From: Lepiota brunneoincarnata
Lineage: Eukaryota; Basidiomycota; Agaricomycetes; Agaricales; Agaricaceae
NCBI GenBank assembly: GCA_023014365.1
Contig: JAEBUN010000034.1
Location: 1 to 64,000, forward strand
Length of the DNA: 64,000 bases
Reading direction: 5' to 3'
Position numbers and translations under genes: made by a program. Numbering within the stretch: the first letter of the stretch is position 1; every line of letters begins with the position of its first letter. Positions 34,338-47,442 of the stretch are shown piece after piece. The notes beneath the pieces were generated by a model, which saw only the letters and a list, made by a program, of their open reading frames with translations, was not told the origin of the DNA and did no database searches.

Positions 34338-37300
34338 CTATCCTCCCAACTCTTCTGGCTCCCATCTGTCACTAGGCTCATCCGCAGTAGTCTCCTCCAG
34401 GGTCTTCAGTCCCTCTGGTGACAGGTCTATCAATTCTTGTAACTCCAGCGGTAACGGCATATGTTTTCTGGCTAAGTAGGGAATTACTCTGAACGCCGCC
34501 ACTTTATTCTGCCATACAGAGCCATCCAACTCTGCCAGGATATAAGATCCTCCTTTTGATCTAGATATGACCACCATGGGTCCTAGATACCTGGGTTTCA
34601 TCTTCCTGTCTGCTGAGCTCTCTATAGCCGTGTTTCTCACTAATACTAAATCTCCCAGGCCAAAGTGATAATCTCTTATCTTATGCGCTGCTTGTTGTTC
34701 CATCTCCCAAGCCTTGCTAAGCTTAGTGGCCGAAACATGCTGATGCATCTCCTCAACATGCCAAACATGTTTTGCCAAAGCCTGAGCTCAATATCCTATC
34801 AACTTGGCCATGGTTAAGTACTTATTCGGTAGTTGTACTAGCCAAGTGGCCTATTTGACATCCAGAGGTAGCGTTGGGTGCACTCCAGTTACCAGAAAGT
34901 ACGGGGAACACCCCATTCCTTTTCTAATGGTTATCCAATCTGCCCACATAACGTGCGGTAGGTGCCAATACCACTTTTTGACATCTCCATCTGTAGCTTT
35001 GTACAACATTTGCTGCACATCCCAGTGGGGTCTCTCAATAATCCCGTTCACTTTGGAATTGTAAGGAGATATTGTTACTCCCTTTATCCCATATTTTTCT
35101 TCCAGCCATTGAACAGCTTTCTTAAATGGAGAACCGTTGTCCGTGACAATCTTCACTATACAGCCCCATCGGCAAATGATATCTTCAAATAACCACTGCG
35201 CAATCGAACTAGCATTCTCTTTTCTCAAAGCTTTTGCCTCCATCCAGGATGACAGTCCCCACCTTCCATGCACAATGTAACTACACCCATTAGAACTTGG
35301 TGTCATATGTAGTGTGTCCACATGTAGCACTTGGAATATTGATGGCATGGGCGTTACTATTGGCAGCGTCTCGATGATCACCTTTTGCCATTGCTGGCAT
35401 AGATGGCACAATTGCACATACCAAGCTACGTCTCCTTCAACTTCCGGCCACCAGAACCTCTGCATTATAAGCTTAGTGGTTGCATATATTCCTCTGTGTC
35501 CTAGGAAGTTGTGGCTGGCTCGCAACATATACATATGCTGCTCCTTATCCACTACTAGCTGATGTTGACCGCTAGGACTCGTCCTATACAGTCTCCCCTC
35601 TTCATCCAAGAAGAAATGCTCCACCATATACTTAAGCTTATGCAGATCCGGCTCATCCAAGCCTTCAGCTGTGCTACTGCCCCCTGTTTTCAGGAATTCC
35701 CTGACTTTGGGTATTCTTCTGTCTTGTATTCATGCTGTATCTGTCCTACACGATTCATCATACACTTCCTCTATCTCGGTCGACTTTTCCTCTTCAAAAT
35801 CTGGCACTAGCCTGACATCCATCATTAAGCTTAGTACTTGTTGGTGGTTTTCTGGGCATGCTGGGTCTTCTATAACCCTAAGCTTAGCCTATTGTTCATC
35901 CAAGTACTCTTCCTGAGCTTGATCCAGCTCATACTCAAAATCATACACATCACGTGCCAGACCCTGGTTGAAGCCAGAGCGACTGTCAATCTCATCACAG
36001 AAGGCTTCCGAGGGTAACAGATCTGCAGCCCCCAGATCTTCTTTGATCAACTCAAACTCCTCTCCCTCATCCTCGGATCCGTTGTCGAAACGACAGGCTG
36101 TCTCATCACCGGGATAGTAACGTCGTCTGGACAGTCCATCCAGCCCAAATGTCTTCCCTTCTTTGTGTACTAGCATGAAGTGGAACGATCTAATGAAGTC
36201 CACCCAACGGTTTACAGTAGCGTTCAGGAGTTTTCCTGGGTTGTTTAACATCCCAAAGAGAAACTTCACGTCTGTTTCCACCACTAGATTTCTTGATCCC
36301 CACAATAAATATTTCTCCTGTTCCAGCACCATTCTTAAGCCGCATAGCTCTCGCTTGGGCTGAGAATACCTCTGCTGTCTCTTGTCCAATAATATTGACC
36401 CAAACTTTGCATCATGTATAAGCTTAGCGTCTTCTATATCTCTCTGATATATATAGTATCCCACCGCCCTCCATGAGGTATCCACGGCTACTACTATGGG
36501 TTGTTTACTCGGAAATTTGGGGTTCCTGGTCGGGAAACAGCACTGAATCGCATCTTTCAGCTCCTGCTGCACTTTCCGTTCATTTTCTCCCCATTCAAAC
36601 TCTTGTCCCTTCTTAAGCTTTTCGTATAGAGGTGCAGCAATGGCTATGAACTTCAGGATATGATTCCCGCAGCGCGTAGCTGTTCCTAGAAAACCCCTTA
36701 GCTCTGAGACATTCTCGCAATCCCCCCATCTTAAAATTTTTCTGATGGTGTCTGTGGTGGGCAACCATCCTTTATAGGAGCATTCAAAACCCACTATGGT
36801 GATTTCATCAGCACAGATAGTTGTCTTGGGCCCAGAGAAGGTTCCCCCTACGTATTTCATCCTCTGTAGAATCCTATTGACTGTCTGCATGTGTTCCCAT
36901 ACAAATTGTCAGATCCCTGGGTTCTTTTTCAACGTCTCTTCAGTGCCATCTGGCAACTCGTATCTGGTTTTCGGGCCTCTGATAGGTACATCATATATGT
37001 ACGGCATCGTGTATTCTGGTATCTCACTGGCTAGGATCGCTGTTACATCCTCGTGAAATATAGGCACTGAATTGGTCCATCCCATAGGTAGTGTCACTAA
37101 GCGTAGCGCTCCAAAAGGCATCTGGAATGTTGTTAAGTCCCGAGATGACTCAGCTAACAATCACTTGTCATATCCAACATACAGATCCAGGATGCCTCCA
37201 CAAGCCCTGCCTGCAAAGTGCATTGCCAAATCTTCCATTGCTTGTGGCAGCCCTGAATGCACTATTGTTACTCTGTTCAGCGGTTCCAAGCTGTGTACCA

Positions 37301-38119
37301 GTCTCAAACTTTTTCCATCTTTCTTTACCACACAGAACCATCTGGATCTATAGGATGAGTTTGACGGCTTGTATACACCAGCACTAATCTTTCTTTTTAT
37401 AATGGCACAGACTTCATCATAGATTGCTGGTGGAATTGGAATGGGCTTTTCAACCCACGGAGTATGTTCTACCATCGGTATCTCGATTGGCGGGAAGAAA
37501 TCTTCCCTAAAACATCCCTTTTCCTCATCTGTCCAGGCGAATGCCTTCTCTTGAAGCATCATGATGTGGTGCATCAGCTTTCTTTCTTCTGGCCACAAGA
37601 AATCCCCTGCATGGGCTTCATCCAGCTTAAGCTTACACTCCTCAGTATATCTGCCTGTCGGGACAAACTCTGGAGGATGCATGCTAAGCTCAGGCACTTC
37701 TGCCAGTGGGTCCCCTTTTATTTCTCATTTTATCCTGAATCTCTCCGGTAAATCACCCAACACTGGCCTCACTTTTAAGGCTACTGGTTTATATTTCTTC
37801 CCAGCCAGGCATTGTACTGTATCTTTGTCATCTTCTTCAGTTTTGAAGACAGTTATTCCCTGGTCCTCGGTGCCCTGCGCATTGGCTATGCATCCTAGGC
37901 ACAATAACACCGTCACATTATCTTCTTGTGGACAGTCCTCATCGCGTATGACTCAGTCAATGAACATTAGCTGTAGCTCGGCCTCTGAGAAGCTTCCTTT
38001 CGCTAAGCTTAGTGTTTGTGCGATGACAGGGCCCTTCTCATCATCATAGTCTATTATACAAGCCACCCCTCCTTGTCCCTTAGTCAACTCATTGAGGTTT
38101 CTTGTAAATTTTGACTGTT
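34338..38119 (-). pseudogene. pol: G1 copy B pol
   Basis: Same order as copy A: RT from about 38100 (the catalytic YIDD reads YIYD, about 36990-37001), RNase H, integrase (HHCC and DDE regions, about 35520-35010), tail ending 34338. Stops at 36909-36911, 37734 (TGA where copy A has CAA), 37951 (TGA where A has CGA) and 35889 (TAG) break the frame. The second Asp of YIDD is intact in copy A but changed here (GAT to TAT), which would kill RT. Confidence 0.85.
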
Positions 38120-39490
38120 TTCTCTAAGCTTAAGAGGATTACACTCTCCTCAAGCATAAGTTGGCAACACAGCCCTTTCTCTGGTAGTTGGGTCCGTAAT
38201 AACCAAGGTTTGCTCGCCACTGGCACTATTCCTGACTTCGCTAGCAGTCATTACATCAAATGGTCATCCCAGCAGTACTTGATACGCAGGGTTGCGAACT
38301 ATGTGAACTTGCAAATAGATTGTGACTCCCCTGCAGGTAAAGCCTACATTCTTTGCCAACCCACAAGTCTTTTCAACCTGCCCATTCACACTCTGCAAAT
38401 TAATCGTAGTGTCTGGGTCCCAAGAAACTTGACATACAATTGCTGCTTCCTGACTCATGGATACGATCTGTGACCCACTATCTAGCAAGGCCTCTTCCTG
38501 CTGAATCCCATTTATCAGAGTCAGAACTACTCTCAACAGTTTGCATTCTTTAGCAATAAACACTTGCCATCCCCTGTCTCTTCTGGGAAGTGACTCCAAG
38601 TACTGCATGATTGGATCCTGAGCTACCCAGGCTTGGGTTGCCAAGCCTTCTCAGAGCACTGTATCATACTTCCGAGAGCCATCTGCCAACTCCATTATCA
38701 TGACCTGTACCAGCCCACTATTAATTTCCATATCTTCTGTATCATCTTCCAAGGGTGTTAGAGCCGGTGCAGATTGGGACTGAAGCGGAGGGTCAGGGTG
38801 GTGTCCTTGGTATAAGGTAACCGGGGGACAGGGTGAAGTCAGTACGTAGACTTCGGGACTGAGGCGGAGTACTTCGGGCGGAGGGTTGGACTTGTGGCCT
38901 CAGCTTATGTGCTGTGCCCTCCTACTGTCCTAGTCCGTATTTCAGGAAGTCGGAGCCAAAGCGGAGCAAGGCAGAAGAGAGGAGAGGATATGGAACAGGG
39001 AGCTGGTCCGCTGCTCGATTCGATTATCAGACTGAAGAGTACAAGCCAAGTACCTACGGTATATATACTTCTGGTCCTACAAACTATGACTCGTACTGAC
39101 TATGCGCGGAGCGAAGCGGAGACCCATATGGTTACAAACGGATTACAAACGAAATGGAGACCGGTACGGGTATGGAGACTGGTAACATATCTTGACTATG
39201 GACAGGAAATGGAGAACTGGGAAATGGAACTTCCGAGGGTCAGGTGACCACGGCACATGCGGAGGTGGTCGTGTGATCTGGGCGATGGGTTGCAGCCGGA
39301 CCGAGTCGGGACCGAGTCGGAGGGCAGAGGGTTGTTGTGTGGAAATGCACGTGGAGTCGAGAAGCCGAAGTATAATGATTAGGCTCTGAGTTTAGCATGG
39401 ATATGACAAAGGGCCCAACTCCTGCTATTAAGCTTTGATTTGTGGGTACCCGTTTTCTCATAATTTGCTCTCTATAAGCATTCCTGTATA
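38094..39490 (-). pseudogene. G1 copy B protease, interrupted by a G2 solo LTR and deleted
   Basis: The retropepsin part (LLDSGSQIVSM, about 38490) is present up to about 38750, then the G2 solo LTR (38756-39408). The upstream piece 39414-39480 (RKRVPTNQSLIAGVG) runs directly into the end of gag because about 390 bp present in copy A are gone. The frameshift heptamer A AAT TTA is at 38105-38111. Confidence 0.75.
38756..39408 (-). mobile_element. G2 solo LTR
   Basis: TGTTAGAGCC to GATATGACA, 653 bp, 5-bp duplication AAGGG at 38751-38755 and 39409-39413. Inserted in the pro gene of G1 copy B. Confidence 0.92.
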
Positions 39491-40814
39491 AAGGTACTGG
39501 CTTGCTGAGGGCAAACCATCCGTCAAACCACTAAGCTTAGCCTGTATCTGGGCCAATTGCTCGGCCAAAGACTGTATCTCGACATTATCATCCTTTCTGG
39601 TCATAAGCTTAACCTTTGGGGCACTCCCAGCGTGGATGGCAGCTGTTTCCAACATTTCCATGCGCTGCTTCAGATGGCAGATTTCTTCTTCCGCTGGTGA
39701 CCTTTGGTTTTCTGACCTCGGGAACGCTTTCTGTGCAAACACTGCTGCCACTGGCACTTGCGGTAGCTCAGGCTCAACCTCCGGCAGTTCTGGTATCTGA
39801 ACAAAGAGTTGTCCCTTTGTCGCATAGTACTTCGTTACTTTCTCTTTAATAAGCCCTTCTCCTTGAGGGATACTTGAGCCGTCTCCCATATATATTTTGT
39901 TCCCTTCGACTCTAATTTGGCTGGCTTGTTTATCTGCCTCCATGTCCGGGCAGAATAACCAACTATGCCCCAATAACCAACAGTAGAAACACTTGCGATT
40001 GGAAAGCAACCCTGCTGGCCCACTTCCAGTATTCCTCTGAGCATGATTATAGCTGGCATGATTATGTCCGTCCTTTGCCAAACTCTCTAAGTATGATTTT
40101 AAAGTATGCCCCTGGATATTCATGAGGTCCTTAAGCTCAGCGAGACCACCTGCCATCTGCAAGACTTTGTCCTGAAATTTCTGCTTTAAGCTTTGTAGCT
40201 CTTGCTTTACTACAGGGTCATAAGTCCCTGTTCCGGATGTCACAGGTGGATGGCTCATCAATGCCGAGTTCACTGGCCTTGAAGCTGATGAAGGGATCGC
40301 ATAAGTGTTTTGCCAATCGAAATTTTGATGGCTTTATCCACAATGATCCTCCAATCATAGGGGTCCTCTTCGCGTAAATCCTTCGCAGTTAGTGCTGACC
40401 CATCGCTCGCAGTTCTACGCGCCCTGGTGATCGCTAATCTCGCATTGAGTACATCCTGGAACACGGAGTCCAGTGCGCTCGTAAATAACTCGACTAGCTC
40501 TCGGTTTGAGACTACTGCCGGCGACTTCAGGCACTTCTCTGCTTCTAGAATGAATTGCCTTTTGAAGTCCAAGACTTTATGCTCCTCATTCATCGCAATG
40601 CCTCTACTCTCTGCACAGAGTTCCCTCAATCATTGCACTGAGCCCTGCTCAGCTGCCACAGTCTCAGGATACTCTTTCTTCAATCTCTCTACGAAGCCTG
40701 TCCAGCTTCCTGCTGGGAACTCCACAAAACTCATCCACTCTTCACGGATATCCTGGTCCACATATGACACTGCCCAATTTATCCTTTCTGCATCGTCTGT
40801 CATCTTTGTTACTG
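39458..40814 (-). pseudogene. gag: G1 copy B gag
   Basis: Homologous to copy A gag, with the knuckle CFYCWLLGHSWLFC (about 39985-39945). The codon that is TGA in copy A is CGA here (40501-40503), so that region is open. There is a frame break near 40270-40280 (missing bases) and a stop before the 40629 start. About 490 bp of the 5' part are deleted at about 40815. Confidence 0.8.
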
Positions 40815-40986
40815 TTTTGGGGGGTCAACCTTCCTGAGACTGCTCTCGAAGGACATTTTGGGTGACTTTACGGTCTTTGCTTGAACCTTTTTCTGCTTCG
40901 CAGGTGAAAGGTGGGCCAGTGTCCAAGTCTTTTGGTGTTTGTCTCGTGAAATTCAACTGAAAACCCCCCTCGCGGTGGGCTCCAGA

Positions 40987-42286
40987 TGAAAATGTGGAAA
41001 TGTTCGTGGGTTTTAATATAGATAAAGGGCTTGTTCTCACTAAGCTTAGTCGAAATTCGATAAGCTTAAGTTAATACAAGTAGTATGAGATAGATAATGA
41101 ACAGTTTCATCTTTTAGGGTGTTCTGGGGGTGCATTCTGACAGCGAAATTCAAGAGAATAGTGTTTTTAGAGGTTAATGAACAGCCGTTGAAGTTATCTT
41201 AGCCATACGGTGCAACAGTGAAAGGACAATCCCTGTCAATTCAAAGTGCAGGGTCTCTAGTCTCTGGTCTCTGGTCTCTGAACTCTGTTCTCTGTCTCTG
41301 TCTCTGTCTCTAGCACTCTGGAACTCTAAACTCTGGACTCTGTTCTCTGTCTCTGTCTCTGGGTTGGTTGACAACCGAAGAAATCACACTTAACGATGCA
41401 CACTAAATAGTCCTCTGAAACCGTTCTTGATCATGGCTTGCAGACTTGCATGTGGAAGTGGGGGTGAGACCTCTTGCTTCTCCACAAACAAGCGCAACCA
41501 TATTTATATTGTTTAGATACATACAAGAGATAGTAAATATGAAATAGAAAACAATAAGCTTAATTGTTCCAGGTACTGCAGAATATTTTGGAAGGTTCAG
41601 CAGCATTTCTACCTTGCCCTGGGTTATGGGTTTTTCTCTGATTGATGAATGGCAATCCAGCCAGACATGTTCTGTGCTCGTCTGCATTATTCTGCATCCA
41701 TGCAAGCGCGTTAAGCCTCCGGATCAATTATGATCGGAATGTATGGCATATGGACAATCCCTTGATCCATTGTAATTAATCTCAGTCAGGCAATATGCCA
41801 AGGTGCTGGGACCCACAAAGCACTCGTTAATTATGAGTCTTTGATATGTCTAGGGTTTTGGGCATCGGGTGTCACCTCCCAAACGTTGGACGTTCTGTTC
41901 CGTGATCCGGTCATCATTATTGGGCTCGCTATGGGCGTAATACACCTGCAACAGCCGCTATGTACATTCTTTAGGTTCCAAAGAATCCGAGTTCATCAGA
42001 AAACTGCTCATAAGGTCCCTTGATGCAACCAGAGTATACTCAATAGGCTATGTAGAGTCCAGAATCCCTCCAGAGAGCATTCTGATAGCTTGGTTCACTA
42101 AGCTTAGTGATAATGAGCTGGTTTGAACCCTTCTGAGGCTCGAATATCCTCAGTTTGGTCAAACTGGCTACTATGGGACATAGTACCAATCCTCTATAGA
42201 GTTCTTTAATGATATAGCCAATGATTCTATGTAGAGAATTGTTCCAGAGTACGGAATTCATGTATAGGCATGAAATCAGCATATCA
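40987..42286 (-). repeat. G1 copy B 5' LTR (1300 bp)
   Basis: Full-length and colinear with 11361-12661. The PBS follows on minus as in copy A (TCTGGAGCCCACCGCGAGG). The right flank is an inverted G1 LTR, so the region 41700-42950 forms a large imperfect palindrome. Confidence 0.88.
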
Positions 42287-43270
42287 ACATGCTCACGTGG
42301 ATGCAGAATAATGCAGATGAGCACAGAACACGTCTGGCTGGATTGCCATTCATCAATCAGAGAAAAACCCATAACCCAGGACAAGGTAGAAATGCTGCCA
42401 AACCTTCCAAAATATTCTGCAGTACCTGTAACAATTAAGCTTATTGTTTTCTATTTCATATTTACTATCTCTCATATGTATCTAAACAGTATAAATATGG
42501 TCACGCTTGTTCATGGAGAAGCAAGAGGTCTCACCCCCGCTTCCACATGCAAGTCTGCGAGCCATGATCAAGAATGGTTTCAGAGGACTATTTAGTGTGC
42601 ATAGTTAAGTGTGATTTCTTGGGTCATCAACCAACCCAGAGACAGAGACAGAGAACAGAGTCCAGAGTTTAGAGTTCCAGAGTGCTAGAGACAGAGACAG
42701 AGACAGAGACAGAGAACAGAGTTCAGAGACCAGAGACCAGAGACCCCGCGCTTTGAATTGACAGGGATTGTCCTTTCATTGTTGCACTGTACGGCTAAGA
42801 TAACTTCAACAGCTGTTTGTTAACCTCTAAAACACTACTCTCTTGAATTTCACTGTCAGAACACACCCCCAGAACACCCCAAAAGACGAAACTATTCATT
42901 ATCTATCTCATACCACTTGTATAAGCTTAAGCTTATCAAATTTCAGCTAAGCTTAGGGTCTGTTTGGTAACGAGAATACGTGCCCTACATACATACTTGA
43001 TACTTCCCATCCCTCCCAAAAAGGCAAGGTACCTCAGCCGCAAATCATCCTTGAATTCTTCCGCAATAAGCCCACTGCTATGCACTCTATTTTGGTAGAA
43101 TAACCTGTGGTACACATATCATATGCATCCTGGGCTTCTTCAAGAATATCTCGGGCTTTTTTTCATTTAAATTGACGGATTTTTGCAACATATTCAATCC
43201 AACAATTGTTCCATCCTCTCCTTGATCTAAATGTCAACCACACGTTGTCAGCAAGTCCTTCTGGCTTCGC

Positions 43271-44501
43271 TTGCATTTGGTGTACATACATGCTGCTAGC
43301 CTTGCCACTGCTCTCTATACATCTCCACATTACTGGAAGCAAGATTATCATACATCTAAGCTGACAGGAGCTGAATGGGTCCAAGAATTAATCTCTGGTC
43401 ATCCAGATCATGTCTGGAGTAAGCTGGGGGTCCAGCTTCATGTATTTCTTGTTCTCAAGCATGAGCTCAGAACTACATGCATGTTTCAGGATGGAAGACA
43501 TGTTGGCATCCAGGAGCAGCTTGCAATCTTCCTGTATATGTCTGTGACTGGACTCTGTCCAGCATGTAGGAGAAAGGTTTCAACAGTCAAATGAGACTGT
43601 TTCAAAGTGAGATATAGTTCATATTTCCTCCATGAAATGGTTGCTTATTTCTTCAGGTATTTTAAACGAGTTTTGATTGTATTTTCGTCACCCCCATTCT
43701 ATTCCAAATATGTTCAGCTTCCAAGAGCTGATGCTCCCACTCCCAATGAGATTCAATCAGAGCCAAAGTTTGCATGATATTTTTCAGGTGCAATAGGTGC
43801 TATGGATGGTACTCATATCAACTGTTGTCCATCAGCTGCTGATCGTGCAGCAGCTCGTAATCGAAAGGGAGGAGTCTCCCAAAATTGTCTAGCATGTGTC
43901 TCTTTCTCAATGAAGTTCCTATATATTGTTTCTGGCTGGGATGGCTCAACAGCAGATGCAACCATGTACAGCCAGGCTCAAATGGTTGACATGTATATCC
44001 CTGATCAGAGGTATTACCTTGCTGATGCAGGATTTGGGGTCTGCAACTCATTGCTGGTTCCATATCGGGGAGTCCGATATCATCTTGCAGAATGGGGGCA
44101 TGCTAACACTCGGTAGATATTTTTATCCATCATTTTTAATTAATCACTGATCTTTGATCTAAAGGCTAGAAAGCAAGGAAGAGCTTTTTAATCTACAACA
44201 TGCTTCTGCATGCAACATAGATGAACGAGCCTTTGGTGTCCTCAAAAAGCGGTGGGGTATTCTCACAAGGGCTCTGCAGTTCCCACTTGATGTGCAGGTC
44301 AAGGTGCCATCAGCTCTTGCTGCAGTGCACAATCTAATCATGGATCATGACCCCTATGACACCGAACTCATGTTGATGGGTGATACAAATCATGATATTG
44401 ATCCGAACCCTGGTCAGGTGGCAGATAGGGAAATAGATTTTGGAATCCTTTCCCAAAGTGCGGTCACACAAGCAGAGAAAATAGAAGCACTGTGTCAATG
44501 A
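43271..44501 (+). pseudogene. Harbinger DDE nuclease (transposase)
   Basis: N-terminal part (YTSPHYWKQDYHTSKLTG, FQDGRHVGIQEQLAIF) continues in another frame as RHVGERFQQSNETVSK, then an intron GTGAGA..TTCAG at about 43611-43657. The catalytic core has Asp in GAIGAMDGTHI, Asp in RYYLADAGFGV, and after another intron Glu in NIDERAFGVLKKRW (about 44217-44258). A TGA precedes YFSGAIGAMD, and frames shift near 43560. These proteins cut and paste with TWA preference, matching the TTA duplication. Confidence 0.85.
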
Positions 44502-44641
44502 GATCACATTGCGGGAATCATGTGGGATGACTATTTAGCCAAGAGATTACGGAGGGAAGATGTACAGTAAGGGAAAGTGAAACAAAGGAGGATATTAAGG
44601 AAAGTAGAGCGGTAATGAATGTAATATAGTAGAATAAAATG

Positions 44642-45697
44642 TCAACGGAAATGAAAGATCATGTAATTAAAGGTTGGAAAGCTGGCAACGAACCCAATCC
44701 TTGCAGATATGAGCATCATCAAGAGCAAGATATACATCAACCACAGTAGAGTGTTGCTGGAGAACCTCCACAAAAGCAACCTTCTTGATATCAGTGAGAT
44801 AATTCTCATTCTTAATAACAAGTTGAATTGCTTGAGTGCGACGAACAGGTGTTGGGGGAATGGTAGGAGGAGGAGTGAGAGTGGCAGCAATTGAGTTACC
44901 AAAGGTAGTGAGTGATTTTGAGAAGCTCATAAAAGCATCACTTTGGGACATCCGCTTGCGTTTCACTGGAGTGATGGGTGAGTCTGGCTCACGAGTTTTT
45001 TGGGCTTCTTGGGGGTTTCCTGACAAATTTATCAGCACAAGAAATGATAGAGATATTGGTCCAACGTTACCTCATCAGTAGACTCAGATAATTCACCATC
45101 TACAATGGGTGATGGTGAGCGGCTGGATAGAGGTTGAGATAAAAGAGTGGAAGGGGCCATGACAGCTTGTGTAGGATAATAGACATGAGCACCAGTTGGC
45201 CAATTGGGCATAATTTGTGAAACACGCTCAAGAAAAACCCATCCCTTGTTGCGAAAGGGTTTAGCCTCTGGATGGGCCCAAATATAGTCATCCCAGCTGG
45301 AGGCAAGGTCAGGTGTGATACTAGCACCCGTTTCATTGTCCCAGGTCCAGCCAGACACCGCTTTAATGGCTTGGATGATTCAGAAAGTCTTACGCATCTG
45401 AGAGAAACCCAGCATCAGTAGTTTTTACCTTGACGAAAGAAAAATACTCACAGTGGTCCATTTGTTTTGCAATGTCTGCAAAGTCTTCTGTGCACCACTC
45501 TTGTAGTGGGCAGCAACAGAATCAAGTGCCTGCTGAAACGTAGGGGCCTTGAAGTTGCCTCCGTCACCTGCTGCTGATTTGTGATCAACAAGAAAGTCAA
45601 TAAGAGCACTTTCTTCAGCAGGTGTCCAGACAGCGTAGGCCATGTTGGTGGCAAAAGGGAAGAAAGAAGTGATAGTTTGACTGAGGCATCCTCGCAC
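44642..45697 (-). pseudogene. Harbinger Myb/SANT-like protein
   Basis: Exon 1 (45652 to about 45457) encodes VWTPAEESALIDFLVDHKS and AGDGGNFKAPTF, a trihelix/Myb-like DNA-binding domain. A second exon (about 45400-45060) has SGWTWDNETGASIT and HPEAKPFRNKGW; the third (to 44642) is a Pro-rich linker and a helical tail. In this superfamily the Myb-like protein binds the element ends and helps import the nuclease. Exon borders are approximate. Confidence 0.75.
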
Positions 45698-45930
45698 ACT
45701 CTTATACCCTCAAACACGCACTATAGTCATGTAAGGGACAACAGTCTCATCAAGATCAAGGATGATCAGCCACATTGATAAGAATTACTTAAGCAGTCTT
45801 CCTTTTCAGGAGGGGTGGGAAGTTTCAAGTATGTATGTAGGGCGTGTATTCTCGTTACTGAACAAACCCTTAGTGAAAACAAGCCCTCTATCTACATATA
45901 TTAAAATCCACAAACTTTTACACCTTTTCA

Positions 45931-47442
45931 GCGGACCTTAATGGCCCTCAACTCCAGCTTCCCTTTGCATACCTGCTTGGGGACATGGGCCCACCCAAGA
46001 GACCTGAAAATGCAGAGGTGCAAAATGCTGGGCTTATGCCCAGTCCAAGCCTCATAGGGAACAATGCCTTTCAACCCAGAGGTGAGAGCGAGACTCCTGA
46101 TGTGTACAGCGTACATAAAAGCTTCCCCCCAGTAGTACAGGTCGACTCCTGCAGTATATAACATGCAGTGGACCATTTCGAAGAAGACAGCGATTGCATG
46201 TTCTGCGACGCCATTTTGCTCAGGGAGGTAGGGGTTGGACATCTCATGAATGATACCATTGCGGCGGCAGAACTCATCCATGACAGAATTAACAAACTTG
46301 GTGCCATTGTCACTCTGGAAATGACGCATCTTGAGACCTGATTGGCATTCCAACATCGCAACCACATCCCATACAGCTGCTCCAGTCTCCTCTTTGTCCT
46401 TTAGCAACCCCCCGACTGGGTAATGACAGCTGACTTCAACAACAACAAGGGCATATAGGTGGCCATCCCAAGTGGGGATGGATATAGGGCTGGTGAGATC
46501 CATGACAACTAGCTCCATTTTGGCATACTGACTTGAGCTTGCAGTGGGCAAAGGTAGATGGTGAGACTTTCCATTCACACAACCGCTGCAAAGATGATCA
46601 AAATCACAAGGGGCTCAAATATCAAGACCCTTAACAGCATGTTGGTGAGACATAGCATCAATGGTAGAGGGGCTCAAGTGCCCCATACATCGATGCCAAA
46701 GATGTATGGAGGGGCCACCTGCGAGGTAAGCAACCTCACCCCTATTCTCTGCACAGTGAATATGGTATAGAGTACCAGCCAATCCAGTAAGAATGGCATG
46801 GAACAAATCCTCGCCACTTGCCAAAATCACCACCCATCTTTGCTACTCTGCACTGAGGCACCTTCACACTGCAGGACACCAAGACTGACTAGATTTGTGC
46901 CCAACTGTGGAACATGGAGAACATTGTGTAGGGTCACATTGAGGTATCCACCAGTCAATACAGCCCTGAACCTTACTGATCCATGACCTTTCATGGCAAC
47001 TTTGTTATGCCCACCCACAGTAACATACTCGTTGGACACCTCTTGGTAGGAAACAAAATGCTCTCAGTCCATGAACATGTGAGTGGTTGCACTACAATCA
47101 AGGATAATTCCAATAGTGGTGGTAGAGTTCAAAGAGGCCATCAACATCTTTCCAACCTCACATTCCCCTAGGGATTTCAGATCATCAACAGCCAAGTTAG
47201 CAGATCCACCAGACTTGGTGGGTGCATCCTTGCCCTTCCATCTTGGCTCAGGGCAGTCAGGACTCCAATGTCCTTTTTTGTGGCAATTGTGACATTTGTC
47301 AGTGGGTTTAACCTTCCTCATCCACCTAGCTTTCCCTGTATCCTTATTATCTGAGTTTCCAGAACTGGTCGGCTGTGACTTGGCAACCAAGGCCAGCTGA
47401 TCAGACTTGGCCTTCAAGGTATTGCCATTGGCATGCTCGTGT
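45931..47442 (-). pseudogene. Ty1/copia Gag C-terminus, protease and integrase
   Basis: Upstream half of the copia gene at 26841-28914. A CCHC knuckle CHNCHKKGHWSPDC (about 47300-47259) is followed by a protease motif DCSATTHMF (usual DSGAT), the integrase zinc region (HLWHRCMGHL, CSGCVNGKSHH) and the core with Asp in VMDLTSP, Asp in QSDNGTKF and Glu in NGVAEHA. It stops at the G1 LTR junction (45931). TGA codons at about 47064 and 46615 and one frameshift at about 46828 break it. The Gag N-terminus is cut off by G1 copy C at 47443. Confidence 0.88.

Larger units (their letters stand above)
30074..42286 (-). mobile_element. G1 copy B: Ty3/gypsy element with antisense cargo genes
   Basis: Order on +: truncated 3' LTR (30074-31032), polypurine tract, acc1 (+), acc2 remnant (+), pol (-), pro (-) with a G2 solo LTR, gag (-), PBS, 5' LTR (40987-42286). 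It inserted into an inverted G1 LTR. Compared with copy A it lacks most of acc2's 5' half, about 390 bp of pro and about 490 bp at the gag start. Confidence 0.8.
42956..45869 (+). mobile_element. PIF/Harbinger element
   Basis: Inverted repeats of about 50 bp (GGGTCTGTTTGGTAACGAGA on the left; GGGTTTGTTCAGTAACGAGA on minus at the right), with 3-bp TTA duplications (42953-42955 and 45870-45872). Two genes inside, transposase (+) and Myb-like (-), as usual for this superfamily. Inserted in a TAAGCTTAG site of a G1 LTR. Confidence 0.92.
28915..45930 (+). repeat. G1 LTR, plus orientation, split into pieces by four later insertions
   Basis: Pieces 28915-28973, 29624-30073, 42287-42955 and 45870-45930 together make most of one G1 LTR (TGATATGCC to ACACCTTTTCA) inserted in the copia gene. 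They are separated by a G2 solo LTR, G1 copy B and a Harbinger element. Flanks GTGG (28911-28914) and GCGG (45931-45934) may be a 4-bp target duplication changed at a CpG. About 90 bp is missing at the copy B junction. Confidence 0.75.
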
